Shown here: positions 35,108 through 44,076 of the stretch, piece by piece
Layout: each line of letters opens with the position of its first letter
How positions within the stretch are numbered: the stretch's first letter is position 1
Source of the DNA: Rhodoblastus sp963736175
GTDB lineage: Bacteria; Pseudomonadota; Alphaproteobacteria; Rhizobiales; Beijerinckiaceae
NCBI GenBank assembly: GCA_963736175.1
Contig: CAVTNU010000002.1
Location: forward strand, 186,001-250,000
Reading direction: 5' to 3'
DNA: 64,000 nt
Notes under the pieces: model-generated
What the model saw: the letters and a program-made list of their open reading frames with translations, nothing else
Databases searched by the model: none
What the model was told of the DNA's origin: nothing
Translations under genes and position numbers: made by a program

Positions 35108-36699
35108 ATGAACAACACGATGGACCGTCGCGATCTGTTGAAGACCATCGCCCTGTCGACGGCGGCCGGACTGGCGGCCAGCGGCGGCGCCCCGCTCTCG
35201 CCGCCAATTCCGGACTCAAGCTCGGCGCGCCAAAACCCTTTGCCTTCGACGCGTTGAAAGCTCTGGCCAAGACCATGTCGGGCCAGCCCTATAAGGGACC
35301 GGCGACGCCGTCGGTCGAAATTCTTGATCAGATCACCTATGAGGCCTGGGGCAAGATCAAATACGACAATGATCACGCTCTGTACGCCGAGGGCGCGAAC
35401 CGCTTCCCCGTCACCTTTTTCCATCTCGGCAAATTCTTCAAGAAAGCCGTCGAGATTTACGTCGTCGACGGCGAGGGCGCGCGCGAGATCATTTATGATC
35501 AAAGCTATTTCGACATGCCTGAGGATTCGGTCGCGCGCAAATTGCCCAAGGGCGTCGGCTTCGCCGGCTTCCGTTTCCAGGAAGCCAAGGACAGCGCCAA
35601 ATATGATTGGCGCACGAATGATTGGGTCGCCTTTCTGGGCGCCTCCTATTTCCGGGCCATCGGCGAGCTGCACCAATATGGCCTGTCCGCCCGCGGCGTC
35701 GCGCTCGATACGGCCGTCGCCGACCGCGACGAGGAATTTCCCGATTTCACCAAAATCTATATCGGCCCGGAAAGCGGCGACACCGTTACGATCTACGCCT
35801 TGCTGGAAGGGCATAAGATCGTCGGCGCGTACAAATTCGCCATGACACGCGGCGACGGCGTCGTCATGGACATCGAACAGGCGCTGTTTCTGCGCGGCGA
35901 CATCGTCCGCTTCGGCGTCGCGCCGCTGACCTCGATGTACTGGTTTTCCGAAACCAAAAAACCGATGGCGGTGGATTGGCGCCCGGAAGTCCACGATTCA
36001 GACGGACTGGCGATGTGGACCGGCACGGGCCAGCGGCTTTGGCGACCGCTCAACAATCCTCCCCACATCTTGGCCTCGGCCTTTTCCGACGCCTCGCCCA
36101 AGGGGTTCGGGCTGTTGCAGCGCGACCGCGTGTTCGATCATTATCTCGATGGCGTTTTTTATGATCGCCGTCCGAGCCTGTGGGTCGAGCCGCTCGGCGA
36201 TTGGGGTCGCGGCGCCATTCACCTCGTCGAACTCGTCACCGACGATGAGATCCACGACAATATCGTCGCCATGTGGGTGCCGGAAAAGCCCGCCGTAGCC
36301 GGTTCGCAGTTCAATTTCGCCTATCGATTGCATTGGCTGGCGAACGAGCCCTATCCCAGCGAACTGGCGCGCTGCGTCGCCACCCGCCTCGGCAATGGCG
36401 GCCAACCCGGCCAGCCGCGACCCAAGGGCGTGCGCAAGTTTCTCGTCGAATTTCTCGGCGGTCCGTTGAGCGACCTGCCCTTCGGCGTCAAGCCGGAAAT
36501 GGAGTTGCACGCCTCGCGCGGAACCTTCACCGATTACCGCATCATGGAGGCCGCGCCCGATGGCGTGGCGGGCCATTGGCGCGCGCAGTTCGATCTCGCC
36601 GGCGTCGAAGGGACGGATCCGGTGGAAATGCAGTGTACCCTGAAGCAGGGCGACAAGGCGCTGTCGGAAACCTGGATGTTCCAGTATCATCCGTTCTAG
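35108..36699 (+). CDS. opgD: Periplasmic glucan biosynthesis protein (OpgD/OpgG), frameshifted in the signal peptide
   Basis: Shapes the backbone of osmoregulated periplasmic glucans. The ATG at 35108 opens MNNTMDRRDLLKTIALSTAA, a twin-arginine (Tat) signal with the RR at residues 7-8, which favours OpgD over Sec-exported OpgG. That frame stops near 35256, while the body of the protein is read in the next frame from about 35200 (ANSGLKLGAPKPFAFDALKA) to 36699. One missing base around 35180-35200 would join them into a 530-residue protein. The mature part has GVGFAGFRFQEAKDSAKYDW, FLGASYFRAIGE, SMYWFSETKKP and EVHDSDGLAMWTG, all hallmark blocks. Without repair, export would fail. Confidence 0.82.
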
Positions 36700-36763
36700 G
36701 ATGGGGTGACGACGAACGCCGGAAGCAGCGAGAAAAAACCTCGCCGCTGCTCATTTGCGTTCG

Positions 36764-36787
36764 TTCTCTCCGTTTATGGGGAGAGGG
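36764..36787. repeat. Degenerate P1 palindrome
   Basis: TTCTCTCCGTTTATGGGGAG is a decayed copy of the CCTTCTCCCCG / CGGGGAGAAGG repeat, in the leader of the His-rich gene. Confidence 0.5.
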
Positions 36788-36831
36788 GCCGCGTCGCGCT
36801 TTTTTTTTGCGAACGGAAGAATCGAATCGAG

Positions 36832-37014
36832 ATGAGCGCCGACGCTCCGGGCCACGACGACGGACATGGACACAGCCATGTTCACTTTCACGCCGCGCCC
36901 GCGCGCGAATTTGCAAAATTCTCGCTTTTGCGCATGTCCGCAGCGCAAAGACTGGCTCTTGCCGGCATCCTCGTAGCGGTGATCTGGAGCGGCGTGAAAT
37001 GGGCGCTGACATGA
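36832..37014 (+). CDS. His-rich single-helix microprotein
   Basis: A 60-residue protein starting MSADAPGHDDGHGHSHVHFH. Seven histidines and three aspartates within residues 8-20 form a likely metal-binding tail. Residues 41-58 (ALAGILVAVIWSGVKWAL) form a single membrane helix. Its stop overlaps the ATG of the following ABC ATPase by 4 bp (ATGA), so they are translated together. His-rich stretches of this kind occur in Zn, Ni and Co handling proteins. It may hand metal to, or tether, a transporter; that is inference. The family is not recognised. Confidence 0.7.
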   Translation: MSADAPGHDDGHGHSHVHFHAAPAREFAKFSLLRMSAAQRLALAGILVAVIWSGVKWALT

Positions 37015-37754
37015 ACAACGACGCGATCGTCCTGAACAATCTGACGCTCGGTTATGACCGTCACCCCGCCGTGCATCATCTGGATGGAACGATTGACGTG
37101 GGCGCCTTGTTGGCGGTCTGCGGCCCCAACGGCGCGGGTAAATCAACCCTGCTCAAGGCGCTCGCCGGCATTTTGAAACCTATGGGCGGATCGATCGAGC
37201 GCGGGCGTATCCGCGCCGGGGACATCGCCTACCTGCCGCAGATGGCGCAGATCGATCTGTCTTTCCCCATCGACGTGTTCGATATGACGGCGATGGGCCT
37301 TTGGCGTTCGCGCGGCTGGTTCGGCGCGCTCGGACGCGCCGGCGAAGACAAGACGCTGGAGGCTTTGGCGGCGGTCGGCCTGTCCGGATTCGAACGTCGG
37401 CCGGTCGGCGCGTTGTCGGGCGGGCAGATGCAACGCGTGCTATTCGCTCGACTTTATTTGCAGGACGCCCCGGTCATTCTTCTCGACGAGCCCTTCGCCG
37501 CCATCGATGAGCGGACAGTGGAGGATCTGGTCGCCTTGATTGAACGCTGGCGCGCGCAGGGACGCACGATCGTGACAGTTCTGCACGATTTCGAACTCGT
37601 GCGCCGCCATTTCCCGCAATGCCTGTTGCTGGCGCGCGAAAAGATCGCCTGGGGACCGACCCAAACGACGCTTTGCGCCGAAAACCTTCTGGCCGCGCGT
37701 CGCATGAGCGAGGCCTTCGACCAAAGCGCCGCCGAATGCGGCCGCGCGGCCTGA
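37011..37754 (+). CDS. ABC ATPase of the Zn/Mn (ZnuC/AztA-like) class
   Basis: A 247-residue ATPase starting MNNDAIVLNNLTLGYDRHPA; the longer upstream frame overlaps opgD/G and is rejected. Walker A is VCGPNGAGKSTLLKALAG, the signature ALSGGQMQRVLFARLY, Walker B VILLDEPFAAIDERT, and the switch His is in VTVLHDFELV. The Q-loop region reads IAYLPQMAQIDLSFPIDVFD, like metal-uptake ATPases. No permease or solute-binding gene is adjacent, which is unusual, since ZnuC/AztA are normally beside ZnuA/B-type partners. Confidence 0.82.
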   Translation: MNNDAIVLNNLTLGYDRHPAVHHLDGTIDVGALLAVCGPNGAGKSTLLKALAGILKPMGGSIERGRIRAGDIAYLPQMAQIDLSFPIDVFDMTAMGLWRSRGWFGALGRAGEDKTLEALAAVGLSGFERRPVGALSGGQMQRVLFARLYLQDAPVILLDEPFAAIDERTVEDLVALIERWRAQGRTIVTVLHDFELVRRHFPQCLLLAREKIAWGPTQTTLCAENLLAARRMSEAFDQSAAECGRAA

Positions 37755-37775
37755 ATACAGAATCCGAAAGTCGAC

Positions 37776-38801
37776 ATGTCCCCTACGCTGGAAACGCCGC
37801 CGCAAACCTCTCTCACGCATGCCGTCGCGCCCCTGCAGGCGGGCGCGCATGTCGTCGCGGCGGGGTTTTTGGGCGCCAGCCCCGTTCTGGCCCTGGCGGA
37901 CGGCGCCGTTGTTCTCGGCGGTCCGGGCGCCGAACGGCGCATCGAAGCGCATAAGGACGCCAGCCTGTTGACGGCGCGGTGCGACGGGGCCCGCCTGGTC
38001 AGCGGCGGCGACGACGGCGCCGTTATGCTTGTCTCGGTCGACGGACGTCTTGACCGTATCGCCGAGGAAAAAGGGCGATGGATCGATGCCCTCGCGTTGC
38101 GGGCCGACGGCGCGCTCGCCTGGTCGTTCGGCAAGAGCGTGCGCGCGCGCGACGCTCGAGGCGAAGTGAAATCGATCGAGGCGGCGTCGAGCGTGCGCGG
38201 TCTGGCCTTCTTCCCCAAGGGCTACCGTCTCGCGCTCGCCCATTACAATGGCGCAAGCCTGTGGTTTCCCAACACCGGCGCCGGCCTTGAAACGCTCGAA
38301 TGGAAAGGCTCGCATATCGACGCAACCGTGTCGCCCGACGGGCGCTTCGTCGTCACCTCCATGCAGGAAAACATGCTGCACGGCTGGCGACTGCCCGATC
38401 ACAAGCACATGCGCATGTCCGGCTATCCGTCCAAAACGCGCGCGCTGTCGTGGTCGCATGACGGGAACTGGCTCGCCACGTCGGGAGCGGATGGATGCAT
38501 CGTCTGGCCATTTTCGGGCAAGGAGGGACCGATGGGCCGTCCGCCGCGCGAATGCGGGGTGCGGCCGCATGTGCTGGTCTCCTGCGTCGCCTTCCACCCG
38601 GGCGCGCTGATCGTCGCCGTCGGCTATGACGACGGCTGGATCATGCTGATCCGCCTGACCGACGCGGCGGAGATTTTGGTGCGCAGAACGGGCGACGCCG
38701 ATAAGAGCGCGATCAGCGCGCTTGCCTGGGACGGCGCCGGCGCGCGCCTCGTCTTCGGCGCGCGCGACGGCGCCGCCGGCGTTCTGTCTTTGCCGGGATG
38801 A
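37776..38801 (+). CDS. WD40-repeat protein
   Basis: A 341-residue predicted seven-bladed beta-propeller. Blades are visible as repeated patterns such as LVSGGDDGAVMLVSVDGRLD, LAFFPKGYRLALAHYNGASL, DATVSPDGRFVVTSMQENML, LSWSHDGNWLATSGADGCIV and LAWDGAGARLVFGARDGAAG. There is no signal peptide, so it is cytoplasmic and likely a protein-binding scaffold. It starts 22 bp after the ABC ATPase in the same direction. In some Rhizobiales a WD40 protein of this size accompanies zinc-uptake or CobW-type genes, from memory, which would fit. Confidence 0.75.
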   Translation: MSPTLETPPQTSLTHAVAPLQAGAHVVAAGFLGASPVLALADGAVVLGGPGAERRIEAHKDASLLTARCDGARLVSGGDDGAVMLVSVDGRLDRIAEEKGRWIDALALRADGALAWSFGKSVRARDARGEVKSIEAASSVRGLAFFPKGYRLALAHYNGASLWFPNTGAGLETLEWKGSHIDATVSPDGRFVVTSMQENMLHGWRLPDHKHMRMSGYPSKTRALSWSHDGNWLATSGADGCIVWPFSGKEGPMGRPPRECGVRPHVLVSCVAFHPGALIVAVGYDDGWIMLIRLTDAAEILVRRTGDADKSAISALAWDGAGARLVFGARDGAAGVLSLPG

Positions 38802-38840
38802 TCGCGCCGAACGCGCTTTGAGGCTTCAGGGAACCAGACC

Positions 38841-39254
38841 ATGCTGTGGATCAAGACCCTCCATGTCTTCGCCGTCATGAGCTGGATGGCGGGCGTATTC
38901 TATCTGCCGCGGATTTTCGTCAATCACGCGCAGGCCCTGAGCAACGGTGAAGATGTCGCGCGACTCGCCGACATGGCCCGGCGGCTTTATCGCTTCACCT
39001 CGATTCTGGCGGTTCTGGCGCTTCTCATGGGCCTCATTCTCTGGCTCTATTACGGCGTCGAAGGCCTGTGGCTGCATATCAAGCTCTTGTTCGTCGCCGC
39101 CTTGGTCGGCTACCACCTGCTGTGCGGCCTTTATCTGCGTCGTCTGACCTTGGGCAAGTTGAACCGGAGCGTCCTGTTCTTTCGCCTGTTCAATGAACTT
39201 TCGGTGCTGATCGTTTTTCCCATTCTCGTTCTCGTCATCGTCAAGCCGTTCTGA
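38841..39254 (+). CDS. hemJ: Protoporphyrinogen IX oxidase, HemJ type
   Basis: Oxidises protoporphyrinogen IX to protoporphyrin IX in heme synthesis. A 137-residue membrane protein with four helices. The two conserved residues needed for activity are visible: His in WIKTLHVFAVMSWMAG (residue 8) and Lys in LWLHIKLLFVAAL (about residue 80). FYLPRIFVNHA also matches the family. The start has AGGGAA upstream. It is 39 bp after the WD40 gene. Confidence 0.92.
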   Translation: MLWIKTLHVFAVMSWMAGVFYLPRIFVNHAQALSNGEDVARLADMARRLYRFTSILAVLALLMGLILWLYYGVEGLWLHIKLLFVAALVGYHLLCGLYLRRLTLGKLNRSVLFFRLFNELSVLIVFPILVLVIVKPF

Positions 39255-39297
39255 GCCTTCGACGCCATCTTTTCCCGAATCGACAAGGATCAACGCC

Positions 39298-40044
39298 ATG
39301 AAGATCGACGACATCGCCGCCAGGGCCTTCGCCATGCCCTTGACGAGTCCGTCCTATCCGCGCGGCCCCTATCGTTTCGTCAATCGCGAATATCTGATCT
39401 TCACCTATCGCACCGATCCCGAAGCCTTGCGCGCGGTGACGCCCGAACCGCTTGAGCCGGACGGCGCCGTCGTCAAGTATGAATTCATCAGGATGCCCGA
39501 TTCCACCGGCTTCGGCGATTACACCGAATCCGGCCAGGTCATCCCGGTGCGTTTCGGCGAGGAAAAAGGCGCCTATGTTCATTCGATGTATCTGGATGAC
39601 GACGGCCCGATTGCCGGCGGTCGCGAAATCTGGGGCTTTCCCAAGAAGCTCGCCAGTCCGAAAATCGCCCATGAAAGCGACGTCATCGTCGCCACGCTGC
39701 ATTACGGCAGCACGTTGTGCGCCTCCGCGAGCATGGGCTACAAGCATGTCGCGCTCGATCACGGCCCGATCGAGACCGCCCTTGCCCAGCCCAATTATCT
39801 TTTGAAAATCATTCCCCATGTCGACGGCTCACCGCGCATTTGCGAATTGGTGCGCTATAATTTGCAGGACGTGACGCTGAAAGGCGCGTGGAGCGGGCCG
39901 GGCGCGCTCGCCCTGTTTCCGCACGCCTTGGCCGATGTGGCGAAACTGCCGGTGCTGGAGCTGCTTTCGGCGACGCATTTCATCGCCGATTTGACGCTCG
40001 GTCTCGGCGAAGTCGCGCACGATTATCTCGCTCCGGGCAAATGA
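39298..40044 (+). CDS. adc: Acetoacetate decarboxylase
   Basis: Decarboxylates acetoacetate to acetone and CO2 through a Schiff base. It has 248 residues. The active-site segment GGREIWGFPKKLASPKI (about residues 103-119) carries the Lys pair, the first forming the Schiff base and the second lowering its pKa; the upstream KYEFIRMPDSTGFGDYTESG is also typical. AAGGA lies 9-13 nt before the ATG. Acetoacetate is the end product of the ivd-mcc leucine pathway encoded in this window. An acetoacetate-like substrate is likely, but other small 2-oxo acids are possible in this family. Confidence 0.88.
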   Translation: MKIDDIAARAFAMPLTSPSYPRGPYRFVNREYLIFTYRTDPEALRAVTPEPLEPDGAVVKYEFIRMPDSTGFGDYTESGQVIPVRFGEEKGAYVHSMYLDDDGPIAGGREIWGFPKKLASPKIAHESDVIVATLHYGSTLCASASMGYKHVALDHGPIETALAQPNYLLKIIPHVDGSPRICELVRYNLQDVTLKGAWSGPGALALFPHALADVAKLPVLELLSATHFIADLTLGLGEVAHDYLAPGK

Positions 40045-40074
40045 GGGCGCTTGCCGCGCGGATTGGCCGTCTCG

Positions 40075-40497
40075 ATGGATTACGACATAGGCTGCGGCTT
40101 GCGCATTGACGCCGGCGACATTGAAGAAAGCTTCCTGCGCGCCTCGGGCCCCGGCGGTCAGAATGTCAACAAGCTTTCGACCGCGGTGAGATTGCGTTTC
40201 GATCTGGCTGGCGCGCGTCTGCCGGCGCCTGTCAAGGCGCGCCTCGCCCGATTGGCCGGGCGCCGTCTTGGCGCCGACGGATCGATTGTCATTCTGGCGC
40301 AGAGATTTCGCACCCAGGAGCGCAATCGCGCCGACGCCCTGGAGCGTTTGCTCAGCATGGCGCGCGAGGCGGCGATCGCGCCGATCAGGCGCGTCGCCAC
40401 GCGCCCGACGCTGGCGTCCAAACGCCGCCGCCTTGAAGGAAAGACCTTGCGCGCCGGCGTGAAGGCGGCGCGCCAACGACCCGATCCGCAAGATTAA
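40075..40497 (+). CDS. arfB: Ribosome-rescue peptidyl-tRNA hydrolase ArfB
   Basis: A 140-residue release-factor-like protein that frees stalled ribosomes on truncated mRNA. The catalytic GGQ sits in RASGPGGQNVNKLSTAVRLR at residues 26-45. The family's basic C-terminal tail, which enters the empty mRNA channel, is seen in residues 110-140 (LASKRRRLEGKTLRAGVKAA). The ATG at 40075 is chosen; a TTG eight codons earlier lies too close to adc. Confidence 0.9.
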   Translation: MDYDIGCGLRIDAGDIEESFLRASGPGGQNVNKLSTAVRLRFDLAGARLPAPVKARLARLAGRRLGADGSIVILAQRFRTQERNRADALERLLSMAREAAIAPIRRVATRPTLASKRRRLEGKTLRAGVKAARQRPDPQD

Positions 40498-40603
40498 GCA
40501 AAATCAGCAAAATCGTCGCGGGTGTTGCCCGAAGCCCACAGTTTCCTGCGAAATAGGCCGCTACAATAGAACAATTCTTTTTTTCAGAACCGATTGCACT
40601 TTG

Positions 40604-41821
40604 ATGGGCGCGTCGAACAGATTTCAAAATGCGGACCAGCCCGCGGCCGACGCCGCGCAGCTGTTGTTGCGGCTGGCGTTGGCGCTGGCTTTTGTCGCTA
40701 TCCCCGTTATCGCGCTGGTTTCGCGTCGCGCGATCTTCATTCTGGCGCCGGTGGCGGCGGCGTTGATCGTCATCGCCGGCATGATTCGTCCCGGCCGGAG
40801 GCGTCTTGAGGTTATTTTCGTCTATCTGACGACGCCGGCCGCGCTGGCGGCCATGTTTCTCGCCGGCTGGGCCGTCTTCTCGTTGCTTTGGACGCCTTTT
40901 CCAGGGCCGGCGAGCGTGCGTCTGACCAAAACGATCATCACCATCGGCTGTATTTTCCCTCTTGCCGCCATGCTGCCGGAGCGAACCAAGGCCTCCAATC
41001 TCTATTTGCTGCCGCTGGGCATGGCGTTGGCGGCGATTTTCGCCATTTTTAGCCTGCATATCGATGACGCGGCGGGCAGAGCCGGCGTACCGATCGAAAC
41101 GACCACGGCGCCGCGCGCGGTGGTCGCCAACATGCTATTCGTCTTTCCCGCCTTGGCGGCGTTGGCGTTGCGCGAACGTCTGGTGGCGGGCGTCGGACTC
41201 ATTATTCTGTCGCTGGCGGCGGCGTTTTCATTCTGGTCGCCGGCCGCATTCGCTTCGATCGCGCTGGCGGCTATCGCCTATGCGGCGGCCCAGTCGCGTC
41301 CCAAGGAAACCGGCCGCATATTCGGCGTGTTGTTCGCGTTGATGTTTTTTGTCGCGCCCGTCGCGGCCTTGCTCAGCGCGCCGCTGCTCGCCCATGTCGA
41401 CCCCGCCTCGCCGCTGGCGACGCTGAAAACCTGGGGCGACATCATCAACGCCGACGGTTTCCGGCTCTTGACCGGGCATGGCTTTGATTTCGCCTCCGTC
41501 GGGGTGGCGCAGGGCTATCTGCCGGCGTTGACGCCGCGCAGCGCCCTGTTTGAAACCTGGTTCGACCTTGGCCTGTTCGGCGCGGCCGCCTCGGCGGGGC
41601 TGATCTATTGCGGCTTTCGCGCGGCGACGAGGCAATCGCCGACGCTGGCGCCGTTCTGGATCGCCGCCATGACTTATGTTCTGTGCGCCAGCTTCCTCGG
41701 TCTGGTCGCCGAACAATTGTGGTGGCTGACCTTCCTGACGACGGCTTTCGTCGCCTTCGTCGTCGCCGGCCGGGGCGAATATCGCGTGTTGCGCCCCAGC
41801 GCGCCGCGCATCGGCGACTGA
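40604..41821 (+). CDS. Polytopic membrane protein resembling O-antigen ligase/polymerase
   Basis: A 405-residue protein with about eleven hydrophobic segments, for example LLLRLALALAFVAIPVIALV and GAAASAGLIYCGFRAATRQS. The long periplasmic loop around residues 260-320, with DGFRLLTGHGFDFASVGVAQ followed by FETWFDLGLFGAAA, resembles the Wzy_C/WaaL region in place and style. If right, it would join or polymerise surface glycan. The resemblance is weak; it could be another envelope protein. Confidence 0.45.
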   Translation: MGASNRFQNADQPAADAAQLLLRLALALAFVAIPVIALVSRRAIFILAPVAAALIVIAGMIRPGRRRLEVIFVYLTTPAALAAMFLAGWAVFSLLWTPFPGPASVRLTKTIITIGCIFPLAAMLPERTKASNLYLLPLGMALAAIFAIFSLHIDDAAGRAGVPIETTTAPRAVVANMLFVFPALAALALRERLVAGVGLIILSLAAAFSFWSPAAFASIALAAIAYAAAQSRPKETGRIFGVLFALMFFVAPVAALLSAPLLAHVDPASPLATLKTWGDIINADGFRLLTGHGFDFASVGVAQGYLPALTPRSALFETWFDLGLFGAAASAGLIYCGFRAATRQSPTLAPFWIAAMTYVLCASFLGLVAEQLWWLTFLTTAFVAFVVAGRGEYRVLRPSAPRIGD

Positions 41822-41883
41822 TTTGGAGCGCCGACCCCGAAACGCCATACATCGACGCCAATCATCCGGCCCCTCATCCTGAC

Positions 41884-41946
41884 CTTCTCCCCGGCATAGG
41901 GCGTTCGTAAGAACGCCCGTCTTTCGACGGGCTATGCGGGGAGAAG
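41884..41946. repeat. Branched palindromic repeat, P3 form, reversed
   Basis: Outer stem CTTCTCCCCG / CGGGGAGAAG, inner hairpins GGGCGTTC-GTAA-GAACGCCC and CCCGTC-TTTC-GACGGG. It lies after the membrane-protein gene and is convergent with the liv operon. Confidence 0.82.
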
Positions 41947-41976
41947 CGACGTTAATCACCAAAATCGCGGCTTTCC

Positions 41977-42002
41977 CCCTCTCCCCGTTTTCGGGGAGAG
42001 GG
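41977..42002. repeat. Simple palindromic repeat, P1 form
   Basis: CCCTCTCCCCG / CGGGGAGAGGG with TTTT loop, followed by CTGGGGTGAGGGGCGGGGGC, the common tail. Confidence 0.85.
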
Positions 42003-42107
42003 CTGGGGTGAGGGGCGGGGGCAAGAAGGCTCAATGTCGTCGGATTTACGCGGTTTTGTTCCGCTAACCAGTGTCAGCGGGGCCAATCACCTTGCCCCTC
42101 ATCCTGA

Positions 42108-42133
42108 CCTTCTCCCCGTAAACGGGGAGAAGG
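42108..42133. repeat. Simple palindromic repeat, P1 form
   Basis: CCTTCTCCCCG / CGGGGAGAAGG with TAAA loop, followed by GACGATAACGACCGGCGCC. It lies 60 bp beyond the livM stop and may mark the operon end. Confidence 0.85.
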
Positions 42134-42193
42134 GACGATAACGACCGGCGCCGCGGCTTCCCCTCTCGCTGTTCGCGGAGCGGCGAAGTTCGC

Positions 42194-43201
42194 CTAGGCG
42201 TCTTCGCCCGAATGCGGACGATGGGAGACCGGAATGACCGCGCCGACGCCGAGCCGCCGCGCCAATCCCCAGAGGCCGCGCGGCTCGGTCAGCATGATGA
42301 GGATCGACAGCAGGCCGAGTAGGATCAGGTACCAGGCGCCGAATCCGGCCAGATATTCGCGGAGCGCGAAGAACAGCACGGCGCCGATGATCGGCCCTTC
42401 CAGACTGCCGACGCCGCCGATCACCACCATGAAGATGATGAAGATCGTCCAATCCATGATGCTGAACGAGGCCGAAGGCGCGACGCGCAGCTTTTGCAGC
42501 GTCACCAGCACGCCGGCGAGGCCCAGAAACGGCGCCGTCCACAGGAAGCAGACGATCCGCGCCAGATCGAGATTGACGCCGGCCGAACCGGCCGCCTCTT
42601 CGTTGTCGCGCATGGCGGTGAGGCCGAGGCCGATGCGCGAACGCAGCAAGGCCCATGTCGACAGGAAGGCGATCAGCGCCAGCGCCAGACTGAGAAAATA
42701 GAAATGGGCGATGCGGTCGCGTTGCGAGGAGCCGAACGCCTTGACGACGGCGATCGGCAGGCTGACGCCCGAACCGCCGCCAAATCCTGGCAGCTTGCCG
42801 GCGATCAGCGACAGGACTTCCGCCACGACCCAGGCGCCGACCGCCAGATAGGCGGCGCGAAGTCGGAAAATCGCCAGCATGGCGGGAACGGCCAGAACCA
42901 GCGTGATCACGCCCGCCAGCGCGATGGCGGCGAATTCGTCGACATGGGCGAGCGCGGTCAGGCCGAAAAAGGCATAGGCGCCGACGCCGACAAAGGCGTG
43001 CTGGCCGACGGTGACGATGTCGGCGTAGCCGGCGAGCAAATTCCACATCAGCGCCATGACCAGCAAGGTGAAGAACTCTGTCAGCACCGTCATCTGGTTG
43101 AGGTCGAACAGCAGCGGGCCGGCCAGACAGGCGCACAGAGCGCCAAGCAGCGCCAGACGCATGATCGCCGCGGCTTTTCCGTCGTCAAGAAATCGCCTCA
43201 T
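42194..43201 (-). CDS. livM: Branched-chain amino acid/amide-type ABC permease (LivM-like)
   Basis: A 335-residue inner-membrane subunit with eight to ten helices; visible are LLAGYADIVTVGQHAFVGVG, the segment typical of LivM, and GGVGSLEGPIIGAVLFFAL, the conserved cytoplasmic coupling loop. It works with LivH, LivF, LivG and the Tat-exported binding protein in this operon. It starts 3 bp after the livH stop, so the two are tightly coupled. Ligand choice (branched amino acids, short amides, urea) cannot be read directly. Confidence 0.85.
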   Translation of the reverse strand: MRRFLDDGKAAAIMRLALLGALCACLAGPLLFDLNQMTVLTEFFTLLVMALMWNLLAGYADIVTVGQHAFVGVGAYAFFGLTALAHVDEFAAIALAGVITLVLAVPAMLAIFRLRAAYLAVGAWVVAEVLSLIAGKLPGFGGGSGVSLPIAVVKAFGSSQRDRIAHFYFLSLALALIAFLSTWALLRSRIGLGLTAMRDNEEAAGSAGVNLDLARIVCFLWTAPFLGLAGVLVTLQKLRVAPSASFSIMDWTIFIIFMVVIGGVGSLEGPIIGAVLFFALREYLAGFGAWYLILLGLLSILIMLTEPRGLWGLARRLGVGAVIPVSHRPHSGEDA

Positions 43202-43204
43202 GCC

Positions 43205-44071
43205 TCAGCCCTTCGCGAACAGGCCCTGAGGGCGCAAAATAAGAATGATGAGGAACACGATGTGCTGCGCCAGGGTCTGCCAGGCCGCGTCGTATTGCGC
43301 CCCGAAATTCTGCGCCAGCCCCAGCAATATGCCGCCGACAAGCGTGCCCCACAGGCTGCCGAGGCCGCCCAGCACCACGGCCTCGAATGCCGCCAGCAGG
43401 CGCGAGGGACCCGCAGCCGGATCGAAATTGGTCCACACCGACATGCAGCAGGCGGCGATCATCACCGAGACGAACACCACGCCCATGGCGATCGGATAGA
43501 TGCGCGCCGACGACAGTCCGATCAGGTCGGCGGCTGAGGCGTCGTCCGCCACGGCGCGAATACGCGCGCCGAGCGCGCTGCGGTAGAGAAACTGATCGAG
43601 ACCGGCGATCAGCAACACCGCCGCGAGAAAGACGGCGAGCGGAAAAAAGCCGACGTCGACCAGCCCCAGCACATTGATCGAGGCGATCTCGATCGCCCCG
43701 CCCGAAAGCTTGCGCGTATCGGGGCCGTAGCCTTGCAGCAGGGCGTTCTGGATGACGATCGACATGCCGAAGGTGACCAGCACCACCGGCAGCACGCTCT
43801 TGCCGACGATGCGCTGGAACACGAAACGTTGCAGCGCGAAGCCGAGGGCGAAAGCGGCCGGCAGCAACGCCAGCGCGGCGAGAAAGGGCGAGACGCCGAG
43901 CGCCGTGGCCAGCGACATCAGCACGAACGAGCCGAGCACGATGAAATCGCCGTGGGCGATATTGATAAATCGCATGACGCCGAGCGACAGCGACAGGCCC
44001 ACCGCGAACAAGGCGTAAAGCCCGCCGATCAGCACGCCCTGCACGACCAGATTGAGGATGTTTGACGCCAT
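43205..44071 (-). CDS. livH: Branched-chain amino acid/amide-type ABC permease (LivH-like)
   Basis: A 288-residue inner-membrane subunit starting MASNILNLVVQGVLIGGLYA. A GTG three codons earlier (44080) would overlap the livF stop and is possible. Motifs are SLGVMRFINIAHGDFIVLGS and LGGLGSLWGTLVGGILLGLA (coupling loop). Together with livM it forms the pore. Confidence 0.87.
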   Translation of the reverse strand: MASNILNLVVQGVLIGGLYALFAVGLSLSLGVMRFINIAHGDFIVLGSFVLMSLATALGVSPFLAALALLPAAFALGFALQRFVFQRIVGKSVLPVVLVTFGMSIVIQNALLQGYGPDTRKLSGGAIEIASINVLGLVDVGFFPLAVFLAAVLLIAGLDQFLYRSALGARIRAVADDASAADLIGLSSARIYPIAMGVVFVSVMIAACCMSVWTNFDPAAGPSRLLAAFEAVVLGGLGSLWGTLVGGILLGLAQNFGAQYDAAWQTLAQHIVFLIILILRPQGLFAKG

Positions 44072-44076
44072 GTCGC

